Shown here: piece after piece, positions 39,862-61,200 of the stretch
Layout: each line of letters starts with the position of its first letter
How positions within the stretch are numbered: the stretch's first letter is position 1
From: Metridium senile
Lineage: Eukaryota; Cnidaria; Anthozoa; Actiniaria; Metridiidae
Reading direction: 5' to 3'
NCBI GenBank assembly: GCA_949775045.1
Contig: OX459098.1
Location: 22,426,375-22,490,374 of the forward strand
Length of the DNA: 64,000 bases
Position numbers and translations under genes: made by a program
The notes under the pieces: generated by a model
Seen by the model: only the letters and a program-made list of their open reading frames with translations
The model's database searches: none
What the model was told of the DNA's origin: nothing

Positions 39862-42800
39862 ATGAATGCTCGAGTTTTCTCACTTGTGGTGTTTCTATGT
39901 TCTCTGTGTGTCATCTGTCAATCAAAGCAATGTGTTCGTTTTCAGGACAGTCGTCTACAAAGCTGTTCCTCTGCTGGCTACAATTATACTTATGCCCTTC
40001 CGGATGATTTATCAGAGAGAACGGTGTCGGGTCTTCGTAGATACTTAGCGTACACGACCAAGAAGGCTGAAAACTGCTCAGTAGTTCAGATGGCAGAATC
40101 AATCATGTGCATGATGTATGCGCCAAAGTGTGTGGATGCGAACAAGGATCCTGTGTTACCATGTAGACGAGTGTGTTCGGAGCTAATGAAGAGATGCTAC
40201 AATGTCACTAGCCCGTGGACGATGGATTCCATACTTAAACGGTGTCATGTACTGCCAAACGAAACAGCGGCATCTGGAAAATGTTTCGAACCGAAGAACT
40301 TTGATAAATACTACAATCCGTCTACAAAAGGTAATAATAATAATAATAAGGTAAGGGCTGATTGTAGAAACATTTATGACGTTTTACATGAAAATAACCC
40401 TCAGCGACTCACATACAAAAGTGAACAATTACTTAACCACTAATATGATTTATTTCAACCTCTACTTTTTACAGACTAACTACTAGCTTTTTACTGACTG
40501 TTTGATCAGACAAATGATGCATGGCTGAGTGGATTTGAATCAACCACCCTCGTTTTTATCAAGTTTACTAGACAACACAAATATATTTTGCATGCATGGT
40601 CTAGTAAATTGGCATTAGACTTGAACCAACCACGTTTTTAGAGTTCACTAGACAATATAAATTGACATAAGAGTTGAGTCTCTTTCCAAACGTGTATATG
40701 AATATTCACAATCAGGGACTTCCATAGGATATGATGGCTTAAATTGTCAAAAAAAAAAACACGAACGATTGCGTTATCCGTGTCTAAAAATAGTATTCAA
40801 TTATCAAGACCGATTTTTACTGACAAAAGAATTAGGTTGTCTCTGGCTAAATTTGATGATATTTAATAAGACGTTTCGGCTAAGTCTTTAGCCTTCATCA
40901 GTTGAATTTGTACAAGTTTGTAAAAATCATGAATCCTGAGTACAACAATCATATTTTTAAAGTTATAAAGACCGATTTTCGACCCCTTTTACTCCTAAAC
41001 GTTTCGAAATTTAAGAAAAATATATATATTTTAAGAAGCTATACTGTCAGTATCAACAATTAAACACTATAAGGAAGAACTGTGACTTAAGAATGTAATA
41101 ACATGAAAACATGACACTACAGCTATAGCAGTCTTCATCACAATAGTACAAGGAGGGTGGCCAAGGGTTGGGGGTTGTCATCACGTTTCACGAAACGATA
41201 TTTCACGCATCACGTACAAATTATGAAGGGAATTACGCGTCACGTTCAACATAGAATTCACGTATCACGGACTAATTTTCACGAATCACGCACTTCTTTT
41301 AGCCTAAATCACGCGTTACCCCTTGGCCACTCTCTACAAAGTTAAGAAGTGTGACCTTAACTTAATTATAAGCAATAAAATGACATTTTTAACACCGTAA
41401 AAAATGAAACTCACGCTTAACTTACTGACGTTTCGTTTAGCCTTTCGTCGGAGAAAAAGCAAATTTTAAAACAATTACTGTGTTTTCAAAGGTACAGGCA
41501 TAAATTTCGTCAGATTTCATGCGATAACTAGTGAGAGACGATGCACTAAAGTTGTTTTGACATGACAGCAGGCCTCGCAAGCAGTGTTTTTCTTTCAAGT
41601 GAACGAAAATTGCGCAAAACAAATAGAGTTTTCTTTTATATCAGCATGTGACGATTTAAATAATGCCCTTAACGAAAGAAAAATGAATGGCGCGTTAAAA
41701 GTAAAAGATTATATGGAATGATGGGTTTATATTATAGACTGACGCAGCCCATATTACTAGTTTATTCCCTAGTTTCCACTACAAAAGTCTACTACAATGT
41801 ATATTACTCATTTAACTGGCTAACGTTTTGGACGTTAATCAAAGTAAAGACATATTTAACTTCGAGTAGTTTAGCTGTACTAACCGTTCATGTTGTATCC
41901 ATTGTTTTCAGGACCTTTAGAGCGAGGCTGTCAAAAAATCGTTCACTTTCCATTCTGTGAAAACATGGGTTATAACTACACTATTTTAACCGCAGCCTCA
42001 CAGGCTCGTGCTTACAAGTTCATGTATCGTAAGAACATTACTGACCCTAATCCTACCGTACCGGCACCTGGGTCAATAGTCGCTAAAGTCATGTCCAGAA
42101 TGAAATCATCGCCTAAATGTGCTAGTAGTGTTCAAAAGTTGGTCTGTAGTGAAATAACGGAGCCATGTTTCCCCGAAGAAGGCCCAGCGTACTATACGGT
42201 GTGCAAACCCATCTGTAAGTCTATTGGAGAGAACTGCCCCGAGTTGTTGAAAGGATATGGTCAGATATATTATGGAGAATGTGAACGAATGGCACCTGGT
42301 GTATCATCTCATGGATACTGTAAACATACTAAAATACCACCTATTACTGACTGGGGAGATTATTACAATGGTATGTAAACACAAGTGTAATGTAATGTAA
42401 TGTAATGTAATGTAATGTAATGTAATGTAATGTAATGTAATGTAATGTAATGTAATGTAATGTAATGTAATGTAATGTAATGTAATGTAATGTAATGTAA
42501 TGTAATGTAATGTAATGTAATGTAATGTAATGTAATGTAATGTAATGTGATGTGATGCGATGTATTGTAATGCGATGTATTGTGCTGTACTGTAATATGC
42601 TATACTGTAATGTGATGTACTGTAATGTGATGTACTGCCGGTAATGTGATGTTATTTCATGCAATTTTCATGCGATTCAATATCATGCGATGTAATGTAA
42701 TACTTACATAGCGCGTTCCATGCAAGTATATTTACTACAGTCATAAGTATGGACCGCAAATACAGGCAACATGTATGCAAGAATGGTGTCGCACGATAGT

Positions 42801-43126
42801 GCATATTCATTCGCACTCAACAACCAATAATCTCACATTCTGTTTTATAACTTTTAGCTTAACCATTTTTGTAACTACAAACTCAGCCTGTACCCGTTGT
42901 AAAGTGCATAAAATTTCATAAATGTTGAAAATAGTCTTTTCGTTCTACAGATAAAGATAAGCCAACCTCCACTCCGTCCAAGGGCCTGAGTACTACAGCC
43001 ATCGTCATCATCTCTGTTATTGTACCATTAGTGTTAATCGGCTTCATCATCTTGGCTGCCGTCTTCGCAGTTAAGTACAGGAGAAAGGGCCGTACGTTTG
43101 GTTACAAAAGAGGACTTGATGAATAA
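39862..43126 (+). CDS. Type I membrane protein with two Frizzled-type cysteine-rich domains, gene 2
   Basis: Exons 39862-40330, 41912-42370 and 42951-43126 give 367 residues, the same length and phases as gene 1. Signal peptide (FSLVVFLCSLCVICQ), ten cysteines in each CRD, stalk, membrane helix (~324-350) and basic tail (KYRRKGRTFGYKRGLDE). Differences from gene 1 are scattered, for example ITEPCFPEEG for IMAPCFPEEG and IDSI for IDYI near the end of CRD 1. Exon 1 has a weak-looking donor (GTAATA at 40331) because a TAA repeat has grown there; only this donor keeps the frame with exon 2. Intron 2 starts with a pure TGTAA array. ATTAAA at 43326-43331 may be the poly(A) signal. The gene converges on gephyrin, 664 bp away. 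Confidence 0.83.
40331..40350 (+). repeat. TAA-repeat insertion at the exon 1 donor of CRD gene 2
   Basis: Twenty bases, GTAATAATAATAATAATAAG, lie between the exon end (AAAAG) and the GTAAGG donor that gene 1 uses. This creates two candidate donors 20 bp apart. The downstream donor (40351) would put exon 2 out of frame. Confidence 0.85.
41150..41340. mobile_element. Inverted-repeat element with repeated TCACG words, intron 1 of CRD gene 2
   Basis: Ends GGGTGGCCAAGGGTTGG and CCCCTTGGCCACTCTC are inverted. Inside, TTCACG/ATCACG words recur irregularly about ten times (41177-41318). Intron 1 of gene 1 lacks it. No duplication of target sequence could be fixed. Confidence 0.5.
42386..42545. repeat. 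Perfect (TGTAA)32 microsatellite in intron 2 of CRD gene 2
   Basis: 160 bp of uninterrupted TGTAA beginning 16 bp after the exon 2 end, followed by degenerate TGATG/TACTG variants to ~42650. Confidence 0.95.
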
Positions 43127-43497
43127 CACCACTGACATTATGTATAGATGTATAGATGTATAACGTTCAAAATATGCAGCAATTTTCGTAGTTTTACATA
43201 GACATTTATCTTACTATTATACGGTGTTTTAATAATTTTTATTGTCCATTCATTCTATCTATATCATGATTATTGTACTGTTGTATTATTCCATTATTAA
43301 GAATTCTATATTTCACTGTACAATAATTAAATACTCCTCTCTTAATGTTTGATTAGTCTGTTATACCTCGTTTGGGCGAGCTGCATATGTAAGCTCCACG
43401 TTGCTTAAATTGACCAACAAATAATGTCTGACGAAGTTTGTTGATGCAACAACATCATCTGCACACGAGAAATCATGTGGAATATTCTGTCTGCTTA

Positions 43498-43681
43498 CTG
43501 CGGTTTTCGACTTTCTGCGAACTCAGACATTTCAATGGCTCGTTGTGAAATACGTTTTTAGCTGCCGTCAATCAAGGATTTAAAAGGTACCGACTAATTA
43601 GTTTTGATTGACGGCAGCTAAAAACGTGTTTCACATTAAGCCGTGGGAATGTCTGAGTTCGCAGAAAGTGGAAAACCGCAG
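43498..43681. mobile_element. 184-bp palindromic MITE with TA target duplication
   Basis: Ends CTGCGGTTTTCGACTTTCTG and its near complement; arms of ~85 bp. It is flanked by TA at 43496-43497 and 43682-43683. The 3' flank of CRD gene 1 (TCTGCTAAAATG near 35915) is the empty site. It lies between the convergent CRD gene 2 and gephyrin. Confidence 0.75.
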
Positions 43682-43790
43682 TAAATGTAACCTCAGACAA
43701 GTTGGTCGACCAAAAGAGACTTTGTAAGTGATGACAGTCGCATAGTCCAACAGTTCAAACAGGTAGCAAGACATTTAGCAAGAGACACCA

Positions 43791-53961
<10,171 letters not shown>

Positions 53962-54088
53962 TTTAGAAAAGTGAGGAATATTGGGCTTCCTGTGGAATAG
54001 TCCGCTGACCTGGTTAGCTGGGCTTCCTGTGGTATTTATTCACTGGGTTTTTGATGAGGAAAAGTGCAGTTCACATTTCCAGGTTTAT
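53962..54088. promoter_or_regulatory. Bidirectional promoter of gephyrin and taspase-1
   Basis: Only 127 bp separate the gephyrin ATG (minus, 53961) and the taspase ATG (plus, 54089). The interval contains a 13-bp direct repeat GGGCTTCCTGTGG at 53983-53995 and 54020-54032. Its complement, CCACAGGAAG, resembles ETS-family sites, which are common in TATA-less bidirectional promoters. No TATA box. Factor identity is inference. Confidence 0.6.
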
Positions 54089-57000
54089 ATGGCCGATTCG
54101 GCTCTTTCCGTTGGTTTTGTAGGTGTACATGTAGGTAAGCAAACCATACAATTGTACACGCGATTGAAAGAGTTGTATTTTCTGTTCCTTTTTTATCAAA
54201 AATGTATAAATGCACAAACTTTTATTTTGAAAGCTTTGTAAGCTAAATGTCAAATTTGCACCAGTAAGTTTAATATATTATGGTTACGTAAATACATTAA
54301 TGTTTACCATTAGCATCCAATAATTATCAATATCAGTATATTTTTAATGATTTCAGATAATATAGCTAAATAACGCATGTTATTCAAGGTTATTGTTAAA
54401 ATTGAAATAATGACAGTTGATATATCTACTTTCTTCAAAGGTGTTGGTACATATTCCGCAGCAAATGAAGATCAATATATAGATGCTTGTAGGGACGCCT
54501 GTGTAAAGGCCAGTAATACTATAGTAAAAATGTCAATTGTTATAAATGAATGCTTACAAAATGCTTAAAATAAGGTGGGCTTTGCTCTACTCTGCGAACA
54601 GAGCCACTTTTCTCCCCTGCCAAAAACTGAGAGAAAAATGGCTCTGCCGACTCTCGCTAATTACCCTGTTGAGCATGCGTGAATGTGACATAATATGACG
54701 TGGGTCAAATGTCAACGGAAATTCACAAATGCTGGTGAAGAAGTTTGGATGCAATTATCGGGAGTTGGCGGAGACATTTTTCTCTCCCTTTTCGGCAGGG
54801 GAGAAAGGTGGCTCTGTTCGCAGAGTATCTTCGCCCTGGAAGAAGAAGAATGTTTTTTTTTTATGTTTAACTTTAGGCAGTAGATGCATTACGTGAAGGC
54901 AAGCAAGCAGTAGATGCTGTAGCTGTTGCTCTGGCAGTACTAGAGGTAAACATCCACCATCATTAGTATGTTTATTGTTAATCTACTTTACCCTAATGAC
55001 ATGTGTATTTACACTGGTAATTGGTATGGTATTTCAACTACAATTAATAAGTAATAGGGAAGGGGTGAGGACCTGTCTATCACAATATACCAACTTGAAA
55101 ACCTTCCTAACATGAGCGATTTCATTGGTCTAGAAGTTCAGACTATTCTACAATATTCATCTCTGATTCTGGATATATTAAATCACCACTACGTGTCTCA
55201 GTAAATGTTCCGCTATATTCACATCCAGTTCAGAGAATATTTGTTAAACATTCCCCATTTGTATATATTATGCCAGGTTTTTCACTACCACTGGTTCATA
55301 TTTCCAACCCCTGGTTCATATTTCCAACCCCAACCATGCATTTCATTGGTGCTTCGCTATCATTGTGTTTCTAATGCAGGTCTTTGGGGTGTGTTTGACT
55401 GTTTTCTTGTTTGCTTCAATAGGATGCACAATGCACTAATGCAGGTATTGGTTCTAACCTTAACATGAATGGTGAAATAGAATGTGATGCAAGTCTTATG
55501 GATGGCAAGTCACTAGGTTTTGGTGCAGTTGGAGCTGTTAAAGGTATAATTATAGGAACTATTATTAAAAATGTAAACTAGCAAGTAAACTAGTATAGGC
55601 TGCGTCGATGTTTGATATAAACCATAGGTAATATAATGAAATTTGTAACACCGTAAAAAATTCTGATTAAACTTTAATGACATTTCAAGCTTTAGACCTT
55701 CGTCGCAGTAAAAGGGATGAAGGGCTAAAGCTCGCAACATCAGTAAAGTTAAGTCAACATTATTTACGGTGTTACAAATTTCATTATTATATTACCTAAA
55801 TATATATTATTATTAATAATGTATTAATACTTATTATGAACTGGTCAACATTACTCTTGCCAGGTATCAGAAACCCAAGTGAAATTGCTTACCAGCTACT
55901 GAAGGAAGAAATCCAAGGACCAAACCGAGCAGGACTGGTACCTCCAATGTAAGGACATTTATAGAATAACTATTAGAAATGATGCATTCTGATTGGTCAA
56001 TGCATGTCCTTCATAAGAGCACATGTTTGCATGTTGATCAATTTGTATTATATAAAAAAATAGAAAACTTGCTTTCTGTTCTATCTGCAGCAGGGAGGGG
56101 ACAAGAAATTTGTCAGGGGGTGTCTCAATTGCAAATGAAGGGCTCTTATGGTGTTAGGGGTGTCTGTGCCCTAATGTCTTAAATATAATAGGGTAATTGT
56201 GGTGCTAGGGGGGTGTTTGGTGCCTCTAGGGACACCTCCTAGATCTGCCCCTGTGAAGTTATAAAGCACATACATACAATGAATTATCAGCCGAGAATAC
56301 TTGAGAAGTGTAGAGAAACACTCCACTTTTGACAATGACTCCTGTTCTGACAGCCCTGCTTACTTTAATTATAACTGCACACAAGATGCATGTGCATTTT
56401 CTATTTCATTAGTTACTCAGGCTTCCTCACAGGGGAGCCTGAGTCCAGATTTACCTATTCTATCTATGGGTCTATCATTGTGTCGAGATTACACATGACG
56501 TAATGCTACAGGTAAACCACCTATCAATTGCTACTCTATGACGTAGCCTGAGCCTGACGTAGCCTGTATTTTATACAATGATGATAGCTAGATGTAGTGG
56601 ATGCCTCATAAATAATAACCAGTGGTTATTGTAACTGGCAACAACTTAAAAACAGGGATTTCTGTATTTCATGAATATGGTATTAATCATGGATGCATTC
56701 TTGGTTTCTTTGCAAAAGATTTCTTGTTGGTGATGGTGCTGTAGAATGGGCTAAACATCACTCTTTTGAGACAGTTGCAAATGCATCACTTATCACAGGT
56801 AAGTTAAAGTAAAATTTTGATTGATTGATTTGAAAGAAAGTTTCTCCTTTTTCCAAACTTGAAAAGAAACGCTAGATCTTGTAAACTTCATCATATAACC
56901 TACTTGTATACCTACTTATATGTCTAGGCACATAATAAGGCATGTTGTTAACAATATGGACATATTATATATTATGATTTTCAGATAAAAGTCGTTCAGC

Positions 57001-58222
57001 ATTCAACAAGAGCAGAGCCAAACTTGAAGCACTAAACAAAGACGAAGACTCAGATACACCCAAAAAGAAACGCAAAGTTGAAGACTTGTGTTCATATGTG
57101 AGTCTTGTTGAACAAACATTTAACTCAAGTTTAGTGTGGCATGAGTGGCCTAGCGGTGAGAGCGCTGGCCTTTCACCACTGACACCTGAGTTCCAATCCC
57201 GGCTTGTGCGACCAGTGAACCAAATTTGTTTGATGTGTTGTTCTTTCTCATGCCATGAGGGTTTTTCTCTGGGTTTTCCAGTTTTCCTCCCTCCACAAAA
57301 AAAAAAATCAACATGTGAGTTGAATGTAGTGTGGAGTGTGTGAGAGAGACAGCAGCCCCCCACCAGCTAAGTTGAAAAACATAGCCTGCTTTAACAAATA
57401 AAATGATTTTAAGGTTATGATATCAATTTAGCTCTCCCAACTATTGCTCAAATTACAATCTGTGGTGATTATACATTAAAATCAGGAATACATTGCTAGC
57501 TATTACCACTGGTTACACAAAGTCTTGATTTGGCATTGGTCATTAGGCTGTGGGAAAGCCAACAGAGTGCTCAGATAGTCACACAAGTCAGAGTTGTTTG
57601 TAGTCCATTGACCAATTAGGTCTCCTCAATTAGCAAAGCACTTGTGCCGAGGTACTATATATTTATCGAGACTTTAATAAAGTTATAAAAAATAAATAAA
57701 AATCAAGATTCTTGTCTGGTGCAAACAATTATAATATATATTTTTTTGTTATAAAGTTATATAGCTAGTTATATAGTATATAGTAAGTTATATAGATGTT
57801 ATATCTGTACTATTGATAGGTCTGATAGTTTGAAATCCCAAGAACATGTTTCAAATGTTTGCAGAAATATCTGACAATATAAACATTTCCCTATTTTTGA
57901 TTACCTTATTTTCATTGTTGTAGGAGGATGGATGTATGGACACGGTGGGTGTGGTGTGTTTGGATTCAAATGGTAATGTCAGTGCTGGTGCTTCAAGTGG
58001 TGGAATGTTACTAAAGACTCCAGGACGTGTAGGCCAGGTATTGCAATTATAGGTCATATTTCACGAAAACAAACCCAATAAGGTTTCATGATATTGAACA
58101 TTAATTCTTGATAAGATTGAAATCATCTTTGTATTGATACCAGGCAGCAGTGTACGGCAGTGGTTGTTGGGCAAGGAATAAGAATGACGAGCAAGGAGCA
58201 AGTGTGGCTTGTTGTACCACAG
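54089..58222 (+). CDS. TASP1: Taspase-1 (threonine aspartase), 5' part; gene continues beyond the window
   Basis: Exons 54089-54134, 54441-54502, 54877-54945, 55423-55543, 55864-55948, 56719-56798, 56985-57097, 57924-58037, 58144-58222, all GT-AG and in frame, giving ~256 residues. It begins MADSALSVGFVGVHVGVGTY, aligned with the human GFVLVHAGAG start. Next are CRDAC, the Ntn-hydrolase core TNAGIGSNLN, GEIECDASLMDGKS and FGAVGAVKG, then FLVGDGAVEWA, a basic segment with PKKKRKVED (nuclear signal) and the self-cleavage site CMDTVGVVCLD, whose Thr (~199) becomes the nucleophile after Asp-Thr cleavage. The beta part continues [25 protein letters not shown]. Taspase cleaves nuclear regulators such as MLL-type proteins. 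The last ~100-150 residues of a usual family member lie past the satellite. Exon 1 is short but supported by phase and similarity. Confidence 0.92.
54573..54837. mobile_element. MITE in taspase intron 2
   Basis: ACTCTGCGAACAGAGCCACT with TTCTCCCCTGCC, mirrored by GGCAGGGGAGAAAGGTGG and CTCTGTTCGCAGAGT. About 260 bp. Its left two thirds are also found in the captured copy at 32720-33050, so it was in the intron before the capture. Confidence 0.7.
55630..55793. mobile_element. Inverted-repeat element in taspase intron 4
   Basis: AATGAAATTTGTAACACCGT at the left and ACGGTGTTACAAATTTCATT at the right, ~164 bp in all, interior with AGGGCTAAAGCTCGCAACAT. Same family as 48521-49150. Confidence 0.7.
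56090..56254. mobile_element. CAGGG-ended MITE in taspase intron 5
   Basis: Right end GGACACCTCCTAGATCTGCC CCTG; interior CAATTGCAAATGAAGGGCTC shared (inverted) with 51532-51653. Left end CAGGGAGGGGACAAG is diverged. Confidence 0.5.
56255..56718 (+). other. Remainder of taspase intron 5
   Basis: AT-rich intron sequence with one short palindromic stretch (GAAGTGTAGAGAAACACTCC). No gene or repeat family recognised. Confidence 0.4.
57130..57345 (+). mobile_element. tRNA-derived SINE, taspase intron 7
   Basis: The A box TGGCCTAGCGG matches the Pol III consensus; the B-box-like GAGTTCCAATCCC follows at tRNA-like distance. Then a non-tRNA body (TTCTCATGCCATGAGGG, TTTCCAGTTTTCC), an A run and ATCAACATGTGAG. 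The body matches 52450-52642. Confidence 0.75.
57346..57923 (+). other. Remainder of taspase intron 7
   Basis: Unique AT-rich intron DNA with a TATA/TAGTTATATAG-rich stretch near 57735-57800. No gene. Confidence 0.4.
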
Positions 58223-58239
58223 GTAATTCAATTCAATTC

Positions 58240-61200
58240 AATGGAATAATTGAATGAATGAAAGATGAATGAGCAAATGAATGAATGAAAGAACAAATGA
58301 ATGAATGAAAGAACAAATGAATGAATGAAAGAACAAATGAATGAATAAATGAAAGAACAAATGAATGAAAGAACAAATGAATAATCAAAGAACAAATGAA
58401 TGAATTCACAAATGAATGAAAGAACAAATGAATAATCAAAGAACAAATGAATGAATTCACAAATGAATGAAAGAACAAATGAATGAAAGAACAAGTGAAT
58501 GAAAGAACAAATGAATGAAAGAACAAATGAATGAAAGAACAAATGAATGAAAGAACAAATGAATGAAAGAACAAATGAATGAAAGAACAAATGAATGAAA
58601 GAACAAATGAATGAAAGAACAAATGAATGAAAGAACAAATGAATGAATTCACAAATGAATGAAAGAACAAATGAATGAAAGAACAAATGAATGAAAGAAC
58701 AAATGAATGAATTCACAAATGAATCAAAGAACAAATGAATGAAAGAACAAATGAATGAAAGAACAAATGAATGAAAGAACAAATGAATGAATTCACAAAT
58801 GAATGAAAGAACAAATGAATGAAAGAACAAATGAATGAAAGAACAAGTGAATGAAAGAACAAATGAATGAAAGAACAAATGAATGAAAGAACAAATGAAT
58901 GAAAGAACAAATGAATGAATTCACAAATGAATCAAAGAACAAATGAATGAAAGAACAAATGAATGAAAGAACAAGTGAATGAAAGAACAAATGAATGAAA
59001 GAACAAATGAATGAAAGAACAAATGAATGAAAGAACAAATGAATGAAAGAACAAATGAATGAATGAAAGAACAAATGAATGAAAGAACAAATGAATGAAA
59101 GAACAAATGAATGAAAGAACAAATGAGTGAAAGAACAAATGAATGAAAGAACAAATGAATGAAAGAACAAATGAATGAATGAAAGAACAAATGAATGAAA
59201 GAACAAATGAATGAAAGAACAAATGAATGAAAGAACAAATGAATGAAAGAACAAATGAATGAAAGAACAAATGAATGAAAGAACAAATGAATGAAAGAAC
59301 AAATGAGTGAAAGAACAAATGAATGAAAGAACAAATGAATGAAAGAACAAATAAGTGAAAGAACAAATGAATGAAAGAACAAATGAATGAAAGAACAAAT
59401 GAATGAATGAAAGAACAAATGAATGAAAGAACAAATGAATGAATTCACAAATGAATGAAAGAACAAATGAATAATCAAAGAACAAATGAATGAATTCACA
59501 AATGAATGAAAGAACAAATGAATGAAAGAACAAGTGAATGAAAGAACAAATGAATGAAAGAACAAATGAATGAAAGAACAAATGAATGAAAGAACAAATG
59601 AATGAAAGAACAAATGAATGAAAGGACAAATGAATGAAAGAACAAGTGAATGAAAGAACAAATGAATGAAAGAACAAATGAATGAAAGAACAAGTGAATG
59701 AAAGAACAAATGAATGAAAGAACAAATGAATGAAAGAACAAATGAATGAAAGAACAAATGAATGAAAGAACAAATGAATGAAAGAACAAATGAATGAAAG
59801 AACAAATGAATGAAAGAACAAATGAATGAAAGAACAAATGAGTGAAAGAACAAATGAATGAAAGAACAAATGAATGAAAGAACAAATGAATGAATGAAAG
59901 AACAAATGAATGAAAGAACAAATGAATGAAAGAACAAATGAATGAAAGAACAAATGAATGAAAGAACAAATGAATAATCAAAGAACAAATGAATGAATTC
60001 ACAAATGAATGAAAGAACAAATGAATGAAAGAACAAGTGAATGAAAGAACAAATGAATGAAAGAACAAATGAATGAAAGAACAAATGAATGAAAGAACAA
60101 ATGAATGAAAGAACAAATGAGTGAAAGAACAAATGAATGAAAGAACAAATGAATGAAAGAACAAATGAATGAATGAAAGAACAAATGAATGAATAAATGA
60201 AAGAACAAATGAATGAAAGAACAAATGAATAATCAAAGAACAAATGAATGAATTCACAAATGAATGAAAGAACAAATGAATAATCAAAGAACAAATGAAT
60301 GAATTCACAAATGAATGAAAGAACAAATGAATGAATGAAAGAACAAATGAATGAATGAAAGAACAAATGAATGAATAAATGAAAGAACAAATGAATGAAA
60401 GAACAAATGAATAATCAAAGAACAAATGAATGAATTCACAAATGAATGAAAGAACAAATGAATAATCAAAGAACAAATGAATGAATTCACAAATGAATGA
60501 AAGAACAAATGAATGAAAGAACAAGTGAATGAAAGAACAAATGAATGAAAGAACAAATGAATGAAAGAACAAATGAATGAAAGAACAAATGAATGAAAGA
60601 ACAAATGAATGAAAGAACAAATGAATGAAAGAACAAATGAATGAAAGAACAAATGAATGAAAGAACAAATGAATGAATTCACAAATGAATGAAAGAACAA
60701 ATGAATGAAAGAACAAATGAATGAAAGAACAAATGAATGAATTCACAAATGAATCAAAGAACAAATGAATGAAAGAACAAATGAATGAAAGAACAAATGA
60801 ATGAAAGAACAAATGAATGAATTCACAAATGAATGAAAGAACAAATGAATGAAAGAACAAATGAATGAAAGAACAAGTGAATGAAAGAACAAATGAATGA
60901 AAGAACAAATGAATGAAAGAACAAATGAATGAAAGAACAAATGAATGAATTCACAAATGAATCAAAGAACAAATGAATGAAAGAACAAATGAATGAAAGA
61001 ACAAGTGAATGAAAGAACAAATGAATGAAAGAACAAATGAATGAAAGAACAAATGAATGAAAGAACAAATGAATGAAAGAACAAATGAATGAATGAAAGA
61101 ACAAATGAATGAAAGAACAAATGAATGAAAGAACAAATGAATGAAAGAACAAATGAGTGAAAGAACAAATGAATGAAAGAACAAATGAATGAAAGAACAA

